The notes: generated from the sequence alone by a model not told the origin. A stretch of 64,000 nt of DNA from JAWVFM01 sp963771655 (GCA_963771655.1 CAVYUG010000002.1:1-64000), one strand, 5' to 3'. Counted from the stretch's first letter, positions 1 through 9,224 are shown. Numbers and translations are program-made.

Positions 1-372
1 AGAGTGCTCCGCGCGGCCGATGATCTCGTTCGCGACGGCTCCAGTCGTGCGGATCGCGATGCCGGCGCCACCTGGATAAGTCCACGCAACCTCTACGGGC
101 GGCGCGGCTTCCGCGGAATGGCGGACGGTTCGTGCAGCAAGCAGCACGGCATCGGCGAGGGCGGGCCCATCGGACCCGTCACACGATTCGAAAACGGCCC
201 TGAAGAGGGCGGCGCGAGCGTGGTCGACTCCAAGGGAGTCCTGAAGTGCGGCCGCCGTGGACGACCGGTCTAGGCTGCCTGCTCGGACCCGTTCGATGAA
301 TCGCATGAGGGCGTCCCCGCGCTCTCGATGCACAAGGGCGATGATCACGGCGTGGCAGCGCTCGTCCTTCAA
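1..372 (-). CDS. drmC: DISARM protein DrmC, phospholipase D-like, N-terminal part (runs off the window)
   Basis: An open frame of 124 codons runs off the left edge. A TTG at 372 overlaps the drmB stop (TTGA), which suggests translational coupling. The fragment has a helical N-terminal part and then an EVAWTYPGG stretch followed by IRTTGAVANEIIGRA near residues 95-120. That matches the region ahead of the PLD-like domain in DrmC, where a conserved R-T-T is followed by a helix. DrmC is the accessory PLD-fold protein of DISARM and follows drmB in known loci. The PLD catalytic motif is outside the window, so the call rests on position and this N-terminal similarity. Confidence 0.6.
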   Translation of the reverse strand, partial: MKDERCHAVIIALVHRERGDALMRFIERVRAGSLDRSSTAAALQDSLGVDHARAALFRAVFESCDGSDGPALADAVLLAARTVRHSAEAAPPVEVAWTYPGGAGIAIRTTGAVANEIIGRAEHS

Positions 373-2152
373 CTCTGTCGGAAAAACTCCGTGCTGAGCT
401 CCGCAACCGTGCTCACGACGTGCGCGCGGTCCAAGAAGTGATTGCTCCTCTCGCAAGAGGTTTCCGACACCAAGAGGCATGCGTGGCACGCGGCCCCATT
501 TGTTAGCCCCATCTCTCCTGCGGCCGCGTGGCCGCATAGTGGATCGGAGGAGCAATAGCCGGCGCGGCGTAGGCTCAGTTGCAGCACGTACTCGAACCGT
601 TCGGGATTTCCCTGGTCCGCCAAGCCGCCCAGACTTCCGTCCGAGTCCGGCGTAGCCGTGTGGTCAAGGACGCCATACTTTTGCTGGTCTCCGTCTGCCC
701 CCGAGTAGACCCGCTCTCTAATCGACGTCGACGAGTAGCCGCACTCGAGCGAGAGGGTTGTGATGAGCATGTGAGCGAGTGAATGCAGGAGGATGAATCG
801 GGAGCCGGGGAAGTCGGCGTCAGGTAGATCCCGCTCCGCTCGCCATTGCCGGTAGGCCCTTTCTAGATCGCGTCGACGGTCGCGTACGGGTTTTGGTCTG
901 TTCCCAGGCCTGCACCGCATCCTCATGGAGTGCAAGGAAGACGCCCTCGCCGAGCAGCTCTATAGCCGGCCGCCAATCAACTCGTTCTCGACTGAGCGAT
1001 TGCAGCTGAACGCGCTGAAGCGCCTCGTCGTCTTCGAGGAGGAGATCCGGGGGCGAGTCGATGCGAGTGAACGCGTCAACGGCGCGCACTTCTCGGAGCC
1101 GGCGCACGACGACCAACTGGGCGATGAGGTCCTCGAAGGTGGGCGGGACGCGCATGGAACTCAGTCTGAAACTGCTGTTCATACGCCTTGCCCGGGCTGC
1201 GACAGAGCCCTGAACTCCTGGAGCCTGATGTCGAGCGGAGTGGGCGCTTGGTTCTCGAGGCCTCGCCGTTGCTCGATCGCCTCCCAAATCTTCTCTGGGT
1301 CGTGATCACGGAGGCGCGAGACACCGAGATCCAAGGCTTGGCGCAGCTTCTGCGACGTGTCGATGTGTTCCAAGTCGGCCTCGTGGTGGGCGATGGCCAG
1401 GTGAATCGGGTCATCCCACTCGGGAATCGACAAAGCGCTTCGAACGATCGGGAAGTAGAGATTGGACGCTCCCCGAAGGACAGTGCGGGGCGTTTCATCG
1501 CAGTTTGCCTCCTGGTCTTGGAGCCAGGGTCGCGTCCCCGGGCACGGGCCGAGTGCCTTAGCTGCGTTCTCGGCAAATGCATCCTCCATGGAGCGGCTGC
1601 GCTTGCAGTCGCGACACCGCACAAAGAGGTCGCCGACGCCCCCTGACTCGCTCGCCTCGAAGAACGTGAGCGCCAGTGGGTCGCACGAGGCCTCGCCACG
1701 GTGGACGTAGTACGACCACGGGAAGTCGTCCAAATGCCCCTTAGGACACGCGATTACAAAGCGCGCGGGAAACCCCCGGGGAGACGGGCGTCGCTGTCCC
1801 CTTTGTGATCGGGGCGATTGGGGCACCTGAACAGGAGGCGGTCAAAATGGAAACTCTCAAAAGTTGCCAGCCGTTGACATCGGGGGCAAACGAGATAGCG
1901 AGGAAAGGGAAACGCCGGGATCCCTCGCATTCCTCGATCCGAAACGACTCGCGGCCGGTAGAGCTGCCTCACCCGCATGCTGGCGCGGAGACGTGGCTCG
2001 TCAACCACTTGGTCGTCCGACGGCGACCAATAGTCGGTGCCCGCAAGTATCAGGGACGCCGTCGGTTGGTCGATCACCGCTCCGGGGCCGAAAGTCGTGA
2101 TGACCTGGCTCGGCCGAAGCTCCCCCAGAATGACCGGCCTCGGTCTAGCCAT
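369..2152 (-). pseudogene. drmB: DISARM protein DrmB (DUF1998), broken by about four frameshifts
   Basis: DrmB works with the DrmA helicase in the DISARM core. The N-terminus (ATG 2152, inside the last codons of drmA) has the family signature ELRPSQVITTFGPGAVIDQP. The frame then changes near 1773-1782 (a C5G4 run), near 1190, near 1150 and near 889-894 (an A4C3 run on the coding strand). After each shift family sequence resumes: RFVIACPKGHLDDFPW with its zinc-type Cys residues, then PPTFEDLIAQLVVVRRLREV, then the DUF1998-type RFILLHSLAHMLI and a C-terminal Cys cluster (CGHAAAGE to ACHACLL). All segments together make about 595 residues, a normal family length. Because every domain is present and two of the shifts sit in homopolymers, sequencing or assembly error is as likely as true decay. 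Confidence 0.8.
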
Positions 2153-5100
2153 CGGGGCCGCCAAGCCCCCTCACGTAGATGCGGCTCGGCTCCTCGATTT
2201 CTCTGAGGGAGCCCGGGGTCCGCCAATGGCCGTACCGTCCACCCTCCGCCGCCTTCAGAAGGACGTCGGACGGAGGCGGGTTGTCCTGCCCATATGGCAC
2301 ACGCCATCCGTACCGAAGCGGAGCACTGGCGAGTTCTCCCCAACGGTCTCTGTACCCCTTCAGCGCCTGCTCGACCTCTGCAGCAACTCGACCGTCGCTT
2401 ACGTGTTCAGCCCGCGTGTGAAAGGCCTCAAGGACGCGCGCGACGAGGACATCTGAGGGTTCGTAGCGGTCTGCGGCCTCCTCCTCGGTCAGACCGGGGT
2501 CTTGAAGCCTCGTCAGCGATACGAAGACGCCCGGAAGGCCTCGGTCCCGTGCGCGGGCCGAATACGGCGTGACGCTCGCCGCTTCGACATGTCGGTACAG
2601 CGTCGTGTGGTAGTGGGAGAAGCGTTCGAAATGCGAGAGATCGCGGGGCCGGACCCAGTTGTAGATTGTCACCACGAGTCCAGGAGCCTTAACCTGCCGG
2701 CCCACCCGGCTGGTGGCCTGGATGTACTCGGCGGTCGTCTTTGGCTGCCCTAGCACGGCCATGAGGCCGAGGCGCATCACGTCTACTCCTACCGAAATCA
2801 TGCTGGTTGACAGGACCGCGTCAAGAGCGCGCTGATTCTCAGGGGATGGAATTGCGGGGGTTTGAAGCTTCCGCAGGATTTCGGGGATCCGGTCGGACCT
2901 GGCGCGACTGGTCAGCTCCTCATAGATCGGGCGGTTACGTTGCGGCAGGCCTCGCTTCGTCAGCTGGCGCAGCCGCCCGCCGATGTCATCCTCCATCAGC
3001 CGCACTGCTCCGCCGAGCTCGCGAAGACTGTTGAAGTACGTCACGAGCGTCATGTAGGGATCGGCGAAGTCTGGCGAGTGGTCCCGCAGGCCGGCAGCCG
3101 CGCACATCAGGGCAGCAGATACTCGGACAAGGGCGGTCTTCATGCTCTTCCCTGGGGCCATGACTCCGAGGTACAGACGCCCCGGTTCGTCCGAGTCCGA
3201 GGAGTCGACCGAGAAGAACGAATCGCTCGCTTCGAGGCCCAAAGGGGGGAAGACACGAAGCTCGCGATCGAAGAGCGCATGGACCTGTTCGTAGGCGCGG
3301 CGAATCGTCGCCGTCGACGCAATCACCTTTGGTCCTACGACCGAATCCTTGACGCGCCGAGCGCACAGGGCGTCGACCGCGGTTTCGTACAGGCCGACCA
3401 TCGTCCCCAGCGGGCCTGTGATGAGGTGCAGCTCGTCCTGAATGATGAGCTCGGGAGGCGCGAGCCGTTGGGTTTCGGTGACGAAATCGCGGGAGCTCGC
3501 CCGGCCGCTGCTGGTTCGATGCTTCGCGGGGTGGTCGCTGTCAGGCGTAAGGAATCCACAACGCGAGCACTCCTCCGTGACGCGACCGAAGAGCGCGGCC
3601 ACCTCTCCGTTCCACGGCATCTGCGCGAACTTGTCAACGGTCGCGAGGAGCAGGGCGGGGCACTCTCGATAGATCTCGTCATCGACTAGCACCACGGGTA
3701 AGCCGCTCGGCTCCCGGTCTTCGTTGAAGTCGCATTCGGACCGCGGGCAACTGACCCGCGTTCGGAACGCCTCAGCATCCGCGTCGTACTCGCGATGGGT
3801 CAGGACTTCGCCACACCACGGACAGGCCTCAAGCTGGCACGGGTTTTCTTCATCCTGGGATTCCCCTGCAGCCAGTCGGCTCAGGGCATGGTTTGATGCG
3901 CCATGTGTGTTGGGCGTCGCTTGGCGGCCCAACCACAGGCCTATCGAGAACCTGCGGTGGCCCCATCGTTCTGGGTCCCGCTTGCGGATTACCTCGCAGG
4001 CGCACATCAGTGTGCTGGCTCGCTGGAACTGCTGAATCGTGAGCAGGCGCAGCGTGTAGCGCATTAGAACCGTGACTCCCGCGTCGGTGCGAAAGGTCGG
4101 GTCCTGCCGGAGCCTTCGCAGGGCCATCGTGAACGCTGTGAGGCCAAGGTAGGCCTCAGTCTTTCCACCGCCGGTCGGGAACCAAAGGAGGTCGCCGACC
4201 CGTGCGCTTGCATTCTCCGGATCCAGGATTCCCCTGAGATTGAGAAGGATAAAAGCGAGCTGGAATGGCCGCCAGACGCCCGAGAGCATTGGTGCATTAG
4301 GAGCATGTTCTGGATCACTCCGGCGGGCATGCGCCCAATCTGAGTGCGACCGCTGGAGCAGCATCGCCTCGTTGGCGAAGCCGAACGCGGCACGCGCATC
4401 AGCGTCCTCTGCGAGCACGCCGATCCCGTCTGATATCCGCTCCAGAGCCTCCTGGCAATGCGTCAAGTGATCCGCCGCGGTGCGCTGAAGGGCCGGATCC
4501 AGCACCTCAACCTCTGCCCGTCGATCCTCGATCCACGCCGCGTAGGCGGCCGGAATCGGCTCTAGAAGGCTCTTCAGTTCCTCCGCTCCTCGCGCCTTGG
4601 CGAGTTCCGCCATATCGAGCTCGGCCTCGGGTATTGCTCTCGGCTCCGTTCTCGGCAGTTCGAAGACGGGACGCAGTGTCGTGGTCAGTTGTGCCGCGGC
4701 GCGCTCATCACCCCCGGTCCACACGACGGCGCATCCGTGACCGATGCCGAACTCGCGGCGATCCCGATAGAGGAGAACGTTTGAGGCCAAGTCTCGGTCG
4801 GAGTCGGCGAGATCCCGCTCGAGCTCTCGGGGCGCAAACACCGTGCTCTCGCCCGGGTGAGAGAGCGAAAGGCTCGGCTGGAACACCCAGTCCGTCGCCG
4901 GCGGGCGGCGGCTCTCGGGTCGCTCGCGCCTGTTGACAAAAAACACGCTTACCGCGAGTCGATCGTCGCCGAGTTGGCGCGTGACGTGCTCGACAAACAG
5001 CCCAGCGGCATCGGGGACGGGAATCTGCCGAAGGCCATCACCGGGGGCGAGGGACAGCGGAATCGGGCCAGCGGTCAGTGGGCTGCGCTTCCATCGCGCG

Positions 5101-5567
5101 GCGCGTCGCGGACCACGCGCCTTCTTGTCGTCGTCCGGATCCGACGCCCCGGCCTTAGAGTTCGGCTCCTCGCTCGGTCCATCGCCTTCGGCATCGCCGT
5201 CATCTACGCGCTCGTACTCGCCCCACTCGACTGTCGCCTGAAGCTCGCCGAGATCGGCGGAGACCAAGCAGGAGAGACCGATCGATGATGGGGAGAGCGC
5301 CTGCGACATCGGAGGACCGATGTCCGTTGTCCCGGCGAAATCCTCCCCTTCATCTTCCCCCGTCGAATCGTCGTCTTCCTCGGTGGGGACGTCAGTCCCG
5401 AACGGCGCAAGCATCCCGATCAGGTAGCGACTCAGAGGGCTCTCACCGATCACTTCATCCGGAGCCTCCGGCCCAAGTAGCTCGTACTGGAGGAACCCAA
5501 GCACGGTTTCGCGCGCCGCCTGCGGCGAGTCGACCTTCCAGTACTCCTCCTGCGAGGGCGTCGTCAC
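2145..5567 (-). CDS. drmA: DISARM helicase-like protein DrmA
   Basis: This intact protein of 1140 residues is the large helicase-like subunit of DISARM, which restricts incoming phage DNA. The N-terminal third is acidic and low-complexity (residues 60-75 and 120-150). Walker A is FPTGGGKTEA near residue 465. A CPWCGE...CPRSECDF zinc-binding stretch lies near 590-625, and the DExH box is QDELHLITGPLG near 710. Helicase motif VI is QATSRVGRQ near 955, followed by an IYNWVRPRDLSHFERF stretch typical of DrmA. The ATG at 5567 is preceded by GGAGGAGT-type sequence 11 nt downstream of a small upstream ORF. The stop overlaps drmB. No methyltransferase (drmMI/drmMII) is visible upstream before the tRNA scar, so the modification gene is missing or lies elsewhere. 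Confidence 0.88.
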   Translation of the reverse strand: MTTPSQEEYWKVDSPQAARETVLGFLQYELLGPEAPDEVIGESPLSRYLIGMLAPFGTDVPTEEDDDSTGEDEGEDFAGTTDIGPPMSQALSPSSIGLSCLVSADLGELQATVEWGEYERVDDGDAEGDGPSEEPNSKAGASDPDDDKKARGPRRAARWKRSPLTAGPIPLSLAPGDGLRQIPVPDAAGLFVEHVTRQLGDDRLAVSVFFVNRRERPESRRPPATDWVFQPSLSLSHPGESTVFAPRELERDLADSDRDLASNVLLYRDRREFGIGHGCAVVWTGGDERAAAQLTTTLRPVFELPRTEPRAIPEAELDMAELAKARGAEELKSLLEPIPAAYAAWIEDRRAEVEVLDPALQRTAADHLTHCQEALERISDGIGVLAEDADARAAFGFANEAMLLQRSHSDWAHARRSDPEHAPNAPMLSGVWRPFQLAFILLNLRGILDPENASARVGDLLWFPTGGGKTEAYLGLTAFTMALRRLRQDPTFRTDAGVTVLMRYTLRLLTIQQFQRASTLMCACEVIRKRDPERWGHRRFSIGLWLGRQATPNTHGASNHALSRLAAGESQDEENPCQLEACPWCGEVLTHREYDADAEAFRTRVSCPRSECDFNEDREPSGLPVVLVDDEIYRECPALLLATVDKFAQMPWNGEVAALFGRVTEECSRCGFLTPDSDHPAKHRTSSGRASSRDFVTETQRLAPPELIIQDELHLITGPLGTMVGLYETAVDALCARRVKDSVVGPKVIASTATIRRAYEQVHALFDRELRVFPPLGLEASDSFFSVDSSDSDEPGRLYLGVMAPGKSMKTALVRVSAALMCAAAGLRDHSPDFADPYMTLVTYFNSLRELGGAVRLMEDDIGGRLRQLTKRGLPQRNRPIYEELTSRARSDRIPEILRKLQTPAIPSPENQRALDAVLSTSMISVGVDVMRLGLMAVLGQPKTTAEYIQATSRVGRQVKAPGLVVTIYNWVRPRDLSHFERFSHYHTTLYRHVEAASVTPYSARARDRGLPGVFVSLTRLQDPGLTEEEAADRYEPSDVLVARVLEAFHTRAEHVSDGRVAAEVEQALKGYRDRWGELASAPLRYGWRVPYGQDNPPPSDVLLKAAEGGRYGHWRTPGSLREIEEPSRIYVRGLGGPDG

Positions 5568-5578
5568 GCGGCGAACCG

Positions 5579-5809
5579 TTAGGAGCGTCCGATTCCTCGG
5601 AAGCCGCCAAGGTGATGCGTTCCCTCGGGCGGACGGTGATGGATCGGTCGTTCGTGAGGCGCGTCCGTCCCGTGAGCCTCCTCCTCCTCAAGGTCCTCAA
5701 GGAATGCTTCAAGATCTTCGCGTTCGGACTCGTCCCATCCCGGGCCGCCGTGAGGGTCGGGGTCGTCGGGAGTGAAGATCCTTCGGGTCGGCTCACCCAT
5801 CAGGCGCAT
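5579..5809 (-). CDS. Small acidic ORF upstream of drmA, possibly frameshifted
   Basis: The frame encodes 76 residues (MRLMGEPTRRIFTPDD...) with an acidic helix DESEREDLEAFLEDLEEEE near residues 30-50, and stops 11 nt before drmA. After the Glu run the C-terminus (HERPIHHRPPEG) looks non-coding. The neighbouring frame reads NDRSITVRPRERITLAASE, which looks more protein-like, so a frameshift in the GGAGGAGGAGG run near 5683-5695 is possible. The open frame extends upstream to 6118, but that part runs into the tRNA scar. I do not recognise a family. Spacing suggests co-transcription with drmA. Confidence 0.35.
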   Translation of the reverse strand: MRLMGEPTRRIFTPDDPDPHGGPGWDESEREDLEAFLEDLEEEEAHGTDAPHERPIHHRPPEGTHHLGGFRGIGRS

Positions 5810-6023
5810 CGTAACCGCGCAGGGCGTTCCGACGAGGTCAAGAATCCCGCGGCCATCGTCCGGCTCGAGAAGGTGGGCGTGCTGAAGCGAATCAACGTCG
5901 GCCGTCGAAACCGGGCCGGGGAATGCGCCGGGCCGTTCGACCTGCTCGACCGCTTCGAACGCGAGATCGCGCCGGCTGTGCGCGCCCCACGTGAGACCCG
6001 GTAAGCGACACGATTTCGGACAA

Positions 6024-6056
6024 ACTGGCGCGCATACTGGCGCGCACTGGCGCGCA
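6024..6056. repeat. Three 11-bp direct repeats beside the att scar
   Basis: ACTGGCGCGCA occurs at 6024-6034, 6036-6046 and 6046-6056, spaced 12 and 10 bp, about 40 bp from the tRNA-Ser fragment. Closely spaced direct repeats beside an attachment core are what arm-type integrase or excisionase sites look like. That role is inference. Confidence 0.5.
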
Positions 6057-6095
6057 AGGTGCCGATTTGCAGGGATTTTTCCCCAGAAGCCCGCG

Positions 6096-6154
6096 TCTCG
6101 AAAACCGTTTCGGGCCATTTCGGTCCGACGAGGGTTCGAATCCCTCCCCCTCCG
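6096..6154 (+). other. 3' fragment of tRNA-Ser(CGA), putative att site
   Basis: From the anticodon loop (CTCGAAA, anticodon CGA) onward the sequence is a normal tRNA-Ser. It has the 3' anticodon strand ACCGT, a long variable arm with a 6-bp stem (CGGGCC/GGTCCG around ATTTC), a T arm GAGGG-TTCGAAT-CCCTC, 3' acceptor strand CCCCTCC and discriminator G. The 5' half is absent: no GGAGGGG acceptor strand, no D arm, and the 5' anticodon stem does not pair. CCA is not encoded. This is the pattern left by integration into a tRNA 3' half. Confidence 0.75.
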
Positions 6155-6286
6155 CTCCGACGGCTGCGGAATAGGTCGTTTCGAACCCTTCCGCTATGGG
6201 CCGAGATGCCCGCTTTGCATGGAAAACGCATTGATTGGGCAGCAGGACGCACCAAAGAGTCGCCTGAGGTCAGGCCGTGGGGGAAA

Positions 6287-6697
6287 ATGCTTCCCCAGGT
6301 GACGGAGTCGGCGACCATCCACTTCGACGGCGGCGGGCAGAGTCCCGGCCCGGTAACGGCTGCCTGCGTCGTCGAGTTGAGCGACGGCTCCTTCGACGAG
6401 GCCGTCAGGCGTTTCGACCAGGGAACCCACAACTTCGCTGAGTGGCAGGCGCTGATACTCGGCCTGTCCCTGGCGCTCACGCACGGCGAGCGGCACGTGG
6501 TGGTCAAGGGCGACTCGACGCTGGTGGTGAACCAAGTCAACGGCGAGTGGAAGACGAAGCATCCGACGCTGCGGCCTGTGCGGACGCAGGCAGTGGAGCT
6601 CTTGGCGCAGTTCGAGAGCTGGCACGTCAAGTGGATTCCGCGCAAGGAGAACCGGCGCGCCGACGAACTGGGGCGGCAGGCACGTCATTCAAAGTGA
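6287..6697 (+). CDS. RNase HI-like protein
   Basis: The 136-residue product has the RNase H fold with all four acidic catalytic positions visible: Asp in FDGGGQSPG near residue 12, Glu in FAEWQA near 50, Asp in KGDSTLVVNQ near 77, and Asp in NRRADELGRQA near 130. The family removes RNA from RNA-DNA hybrids or acts on structured nucleic acids. This short version without an N-terminal hybrid-binding domain resembles the RVT_3 (reverse transcriptase-like) group. The ATG at 6287 follows a GTGGGGG stretch and GTG 6301 is an alternative. It is the first gene outside the DISARM island, in the opposite orientation. Confidence 0.85.
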   Translation: MLPQVTESATIHFDGGGQSPGPVTAACVVELSDGSFDEAVRRFDQGTHNFAEWQALILGLSLALTHGERHVVVKGDSTLVVNQVNGEWKTKHPTLRPVRTQAVELLAQFESWHVKWIPRKENRRADELGRQARHSK

Positions 6698-7068
6698 TCG
6701 CTTTGGACGAAAAGCGGCCATCTCAGCTCGGGCTTTCACCCCAGGACCTCGGCGATGAGACGACGGATCCTCGCCTGGACCTCGGGGTTCGAAAGCTGAC
6801 CCACTTGGTCCGCTGTAGGGCCGTATTTGGCTTGATCAAGCGGTAAACGGAGTCACTGCCCGCTCGGGTTGGTCGCCCGTGTTGCAGCGGCGCATTTCTT
6901 GGGTTGGCCTTCGTGCGTGGATGGACCACTGCGCGGATCGAAGGCGTGATGCCGAATTTCGAGCGTCCGGTCGCATTAACCATCGCGCAGAGGCAATGCC
7001 GGCGTCCAAACGCGTGATCGTTAGGGTGGACGGCCCGCTTGCAGGTCGCAACCACTTGGAGGGTGTTG
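6698..7068. other. Intergenic region, no supported gene
   Basis: About 370 bp without a convincing reading frame. An imperfect inverted structure at roughly 6968-7025 (TTAACCATCGCG against CGCGTGATCGTTAG) resembles a degenerate integron attC site, but the pairing is poor and no integrase or cassette array is present. I see nothing else in it. Confidence 0.4.
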
Positions 7069-7674
7069 GTGCAGGACACCACATGCCATATGTCGATTTC
7101 GCTAGACGGCTTCGCCGCCGGGCCAGAGCAGAGTCGCGAGGACCCGCTGGGCAAGCGCGGGATGGAGCTGCACGGCTGGCACCTGGGCGACGAGCGCTCC
7201 AACGAGGCCGACGAGACGGCGGCCGGCTGGCTTATGCGTCCGCGTGGCGCCTACCTCATGGGGCGCAACATGTTCGGGCCGATCCGCGGTGAGTGGGAGG
7301 AGGACTGGCGCGGGTGGTGGGGACCTGAGCCGCCGTACCACGCTCCGGTTTTCGTGCTCACTCATCACGCTCGCGACCCGATCGAGATGAACGGCGGGAC
7401 GACCTTCCATTTCGTCACCAGCGGGTTCGACGCCGCCTACGCTCAGGCGCGCGAGACCGCTGGCGATGACGGCGTGGACATCGCGGGGGGCGCCTCGACC
7501 GTGCGGCAGGCCCTTATCGCCGGGGTCGTCGACGAGCTCACGCTCGACATCGCCCCGGTTTTGCTCGGGTCTGGCGAGCGGATCTTCGACGGCGTCGAGT
7601 CCCTCGGCATGGAGCCGGTAGAGGTGCTGCATTCGCCGCTGGCCACGCACATCCGGTATCGCCGGGCGGGCTAG
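7069..7674 (+). CDS. Dihydrofolate reductase/RibD C-terminal family protein
   Basis: The 201-residue product has the RibD_C/DHFR-like fold: MSISLDGFAAGPEQ near the N-terminus, MGRNMFGP near residue 65, DVAGGASTVRQALIAGVVDEL-type cofactor sequence near 140 and PVLLGSGERIFDG near 165. Such stand-alone proteins are presumed NAD(P)H-dependent reductases of unknown substrate. The GTG at 7069 was chosen because GGAGG lies at 7058-7062; an in-frame TTG at 7039 and ATG at 7090 also exist. A paralogue of a different subgroup is at 53673-54218. Confidence 0.85.
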   Translation: MQDTTCHMSISLDGFAAGPEQSREDPLGKRGMELHGWHLGDERSNEADETAAGWLMRPRGAYLMGRNMFGPIRGEWEEDWRGWWGPEPPYHAPVFVLTHHARDPIEMNGGTTFHFVTSGFDAAYAQARETAGDDGVDIAGGASTVRQALIAGVVDELTLDIAPVLLGSGERIFDGVESLGMEPVEVLHSPLATHIRYRRAG

Positions 7675-7710
7675 AGCCGGCGGGGCGAGCCGCGGAGGGC
7701 GGCGAACGTC

Positions 7711-9180
7711 ATGGACGAGGTCTCGCGAAGACAGCTGATAAAGCTCGCCGCCGCAGCGAGCGCCGGCGCGGCGGTATTTCCCGCCGTCGACCTCCTCGGC
7801 GCGGCCGACGCGGCGGCCGATGCGCCCGGAGTTCAGGGCGCCCCGAGGCTGACGGGACGGGTCATCCGTCCGGGGGATCCAAGCTATGAGGGGGCGCGAA
7901 TCGATTGGGATCGCCTCTTCAATCACTACCCGCTCGCGATCGTCTTCTGCCACACGGCCAGAGACGTCGTCAACGCCATTGCCTGGGCGCGACGGCACGA
8001 CGTGGCCATTCGGGCACGAAGCGGTCGACACAGCCTCGAGGGCTGGTCGAACATCGACGGTGGCCTCGTCATCGACGTCAGCGAGATGAAGCGGATACGG
8101 ATCGACGCCGATTCGCGCACCGCGACGGTCGCCGCCGGCGTCACGCAGGGTGAGAGTGTCGCCGCGCTGGGGGCCGAGGGCCTTGCGCTTCCGGTCGGCT
8201 CGGAGGCGGGAGTCGGAGTGGTTGGCGCAACGCTCGGGGGCGGCTTCGGCTTTCTGACGCGCGCCTTCGGCTTGGCGTGCGACAACCTGCTGGCCGTCCG
8301 GATCGCGGTTCCCGAGGGGCGTCGCGGCGCCAGGCTGATCAACGCTGACGAAAGACATCATCGAGACCTGCTTTGGGCCTGCAGGGGTGGAGGGGGCGGG
8401 AACTTCGGCATCGTCACCTCGCTGACCTACAGGCTTAACCCGATCTCCGAAGTTGCCTTCGTCACAGCCAAATGGCCGGATTTCTCGAGCTTTGCGTCGG
8501 TCTTCGAGACCTGGCAGCGAAGAGCGCCCCGGGCCGACCGACGGCTCACGAGCGTGTTCGAGGTCGACCCAGGGTCGTTCCAGCTCTTCGCCGTGCTCGA
8601 GTCGGGCACCCCTGCCGAAGCGCAACGCCTGCTCGCGCCACTGACGGCGATCGGGAGTCCGACGGTGAACGTCGAGTCGAAGAGCTGGCCCGCCTTATAC
8701 GCGGCGCTCAACTCGGGGCCTCGTCAGTATGGGAACTGGAAGTTCTTCTCGCAATTCGTCTCGAGCCCGTTTCCCGCCGAGGCAATCGACGTGGTTCAGA
8801 GCTATATGCAGCGCGCTCCATCGCCGCCCAGCAACTTCTTCTGCTCGGCTTTCGGCGGCGCCGTGCGGCACGGACCATCCGGTGGCTCGGCATTTCCTCA
8901 TCGCGACGCCCTCTTCTACGCGGAGCCGGGTGCCGGCTGGAACGGTGACGCGTTGACCGCTTCCTCTCAGGCCTGGGTCGCCGAGTTCGGCCAAGCACTA
9001 CGCCGGCATGTCAGCGGCGCTTACGTCAACGTGCCGAATGCAGGGATGGGGGACTGGGCGACCGCCTACTACGGCGGAAATTACGAGCGGCTGCGCCGTG
9101 TGAAGGCCAAGTACGACCCCCTCGAGGTCTTCCGCTTCGCGCAGAGCATCCCGCCGGCGCGCTCCCCCGCGCCCGGCTAG
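7711..9180 (+). CDS. Tat-exported FAD-binding oxidoreductase, berberine-bridge family
   Basis: The 489-residue product begins with a Tat-type signal (SRRQLIKLAAAASAGAAV) followed by an Ala-rich cleavage region. The PCMH-type FAD domain follows: RARSGRHSLEGW near residue 105 has the His that carries 8-alpha-histidyl FAD, and GATLGGGFGFLTRAFG near 175 is the pyrophosphate loop. The Cys that gives the second covalent FAD link in many BBE enzymes is absent (GSEAGVGVVG instead), so single attachment through His is predicted. The C-terminal BBE motif is present as YYGGNYERLRRVKAKYDPLE, where Asn and Tyr precede the substrate side. Substrate unknown; hexose- or alkaloid-type oxidations are typical. 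Confidence 0.88.
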   Translation: MDEVSRRQLIKLAAAASAGAAVFPAVDLLGAADAAADAPGVQGAPRLTGRVIRPGDPSYEGARIDWDRLFNHYPLAIVFCHTARDVVNAIAWARRHDVAIRARSGRHSLEGWSNIDGGLVIDVSEMKRIRIDADSRTATVAAGVTQGESVAALGAEGLALPVGSEAGVGVVGATLGGGFGFLTRAFGLACDNLLAVRIAVPEGRRGARLINADERHHRDLLWACRGGGGGNFGIVTSLTYRLNPISEVAFVTAKWPDFSSFASVFETWQRRAPRADRRLTSVFEVDPGSFQLFAVLESGTPAEAQRLLAPLTAIGSPTVNVESKSWPALYAALNSGPRQYGNWKFFSQFVSSPFPAEAIDVVQSYMQRAPSPPSNFFCSAFGGAVRHGPSGGSAFPHRDALFYAEPGAGWNGDALTASSQAWVAEFGQALRRHVSGAYVNVPNAGMGDWATAYYGGNYERLRRVKAKYDPLEVFRFAQSIPPARSPAPG

Positions 9181-9224
9181 CGCCCGATTTCCGCTTCGGA
9201 GAATCTGCCAGGGCACGAACGAAA

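Larger units (their letters stand above)
1..6154. mobile_element. Right end of a putative tRNA-Ser(CGA) genomic island with DISARM
   Basis: The DISARM genes lie directly left of a tRNA-Ser 3' fragment (6096-6154) that reads in the plus direction. Islands that integrate in a tRNA 3' end leave the intact tRNA at one end and only a 3' fragment at the far end, so the fragment's orientation puts the island to its left and the intact tRNA-Ser beyond the window's left edge. No integrase is visible in the window. Chromosome-like genes resume at 6287. The island assignment is inference from the scar and the defence content. Confidence 0.45.

Noticed and set aside
5285..6004. Plus-strand frame of 239 codons opposite drmA start and the upstream ORF
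   Set aside because: It begins inside drmA on the opposite strand and has no domain-like sequence; only its last 25 residues look protein-like.
6968..7025. Integron attC-like inverted repeat in the 6.7-7.07 kb gap
   Set aside because: The outer boxes only partly match the attC consensus, the stem is poorly paired, and there is no integrase or second site.
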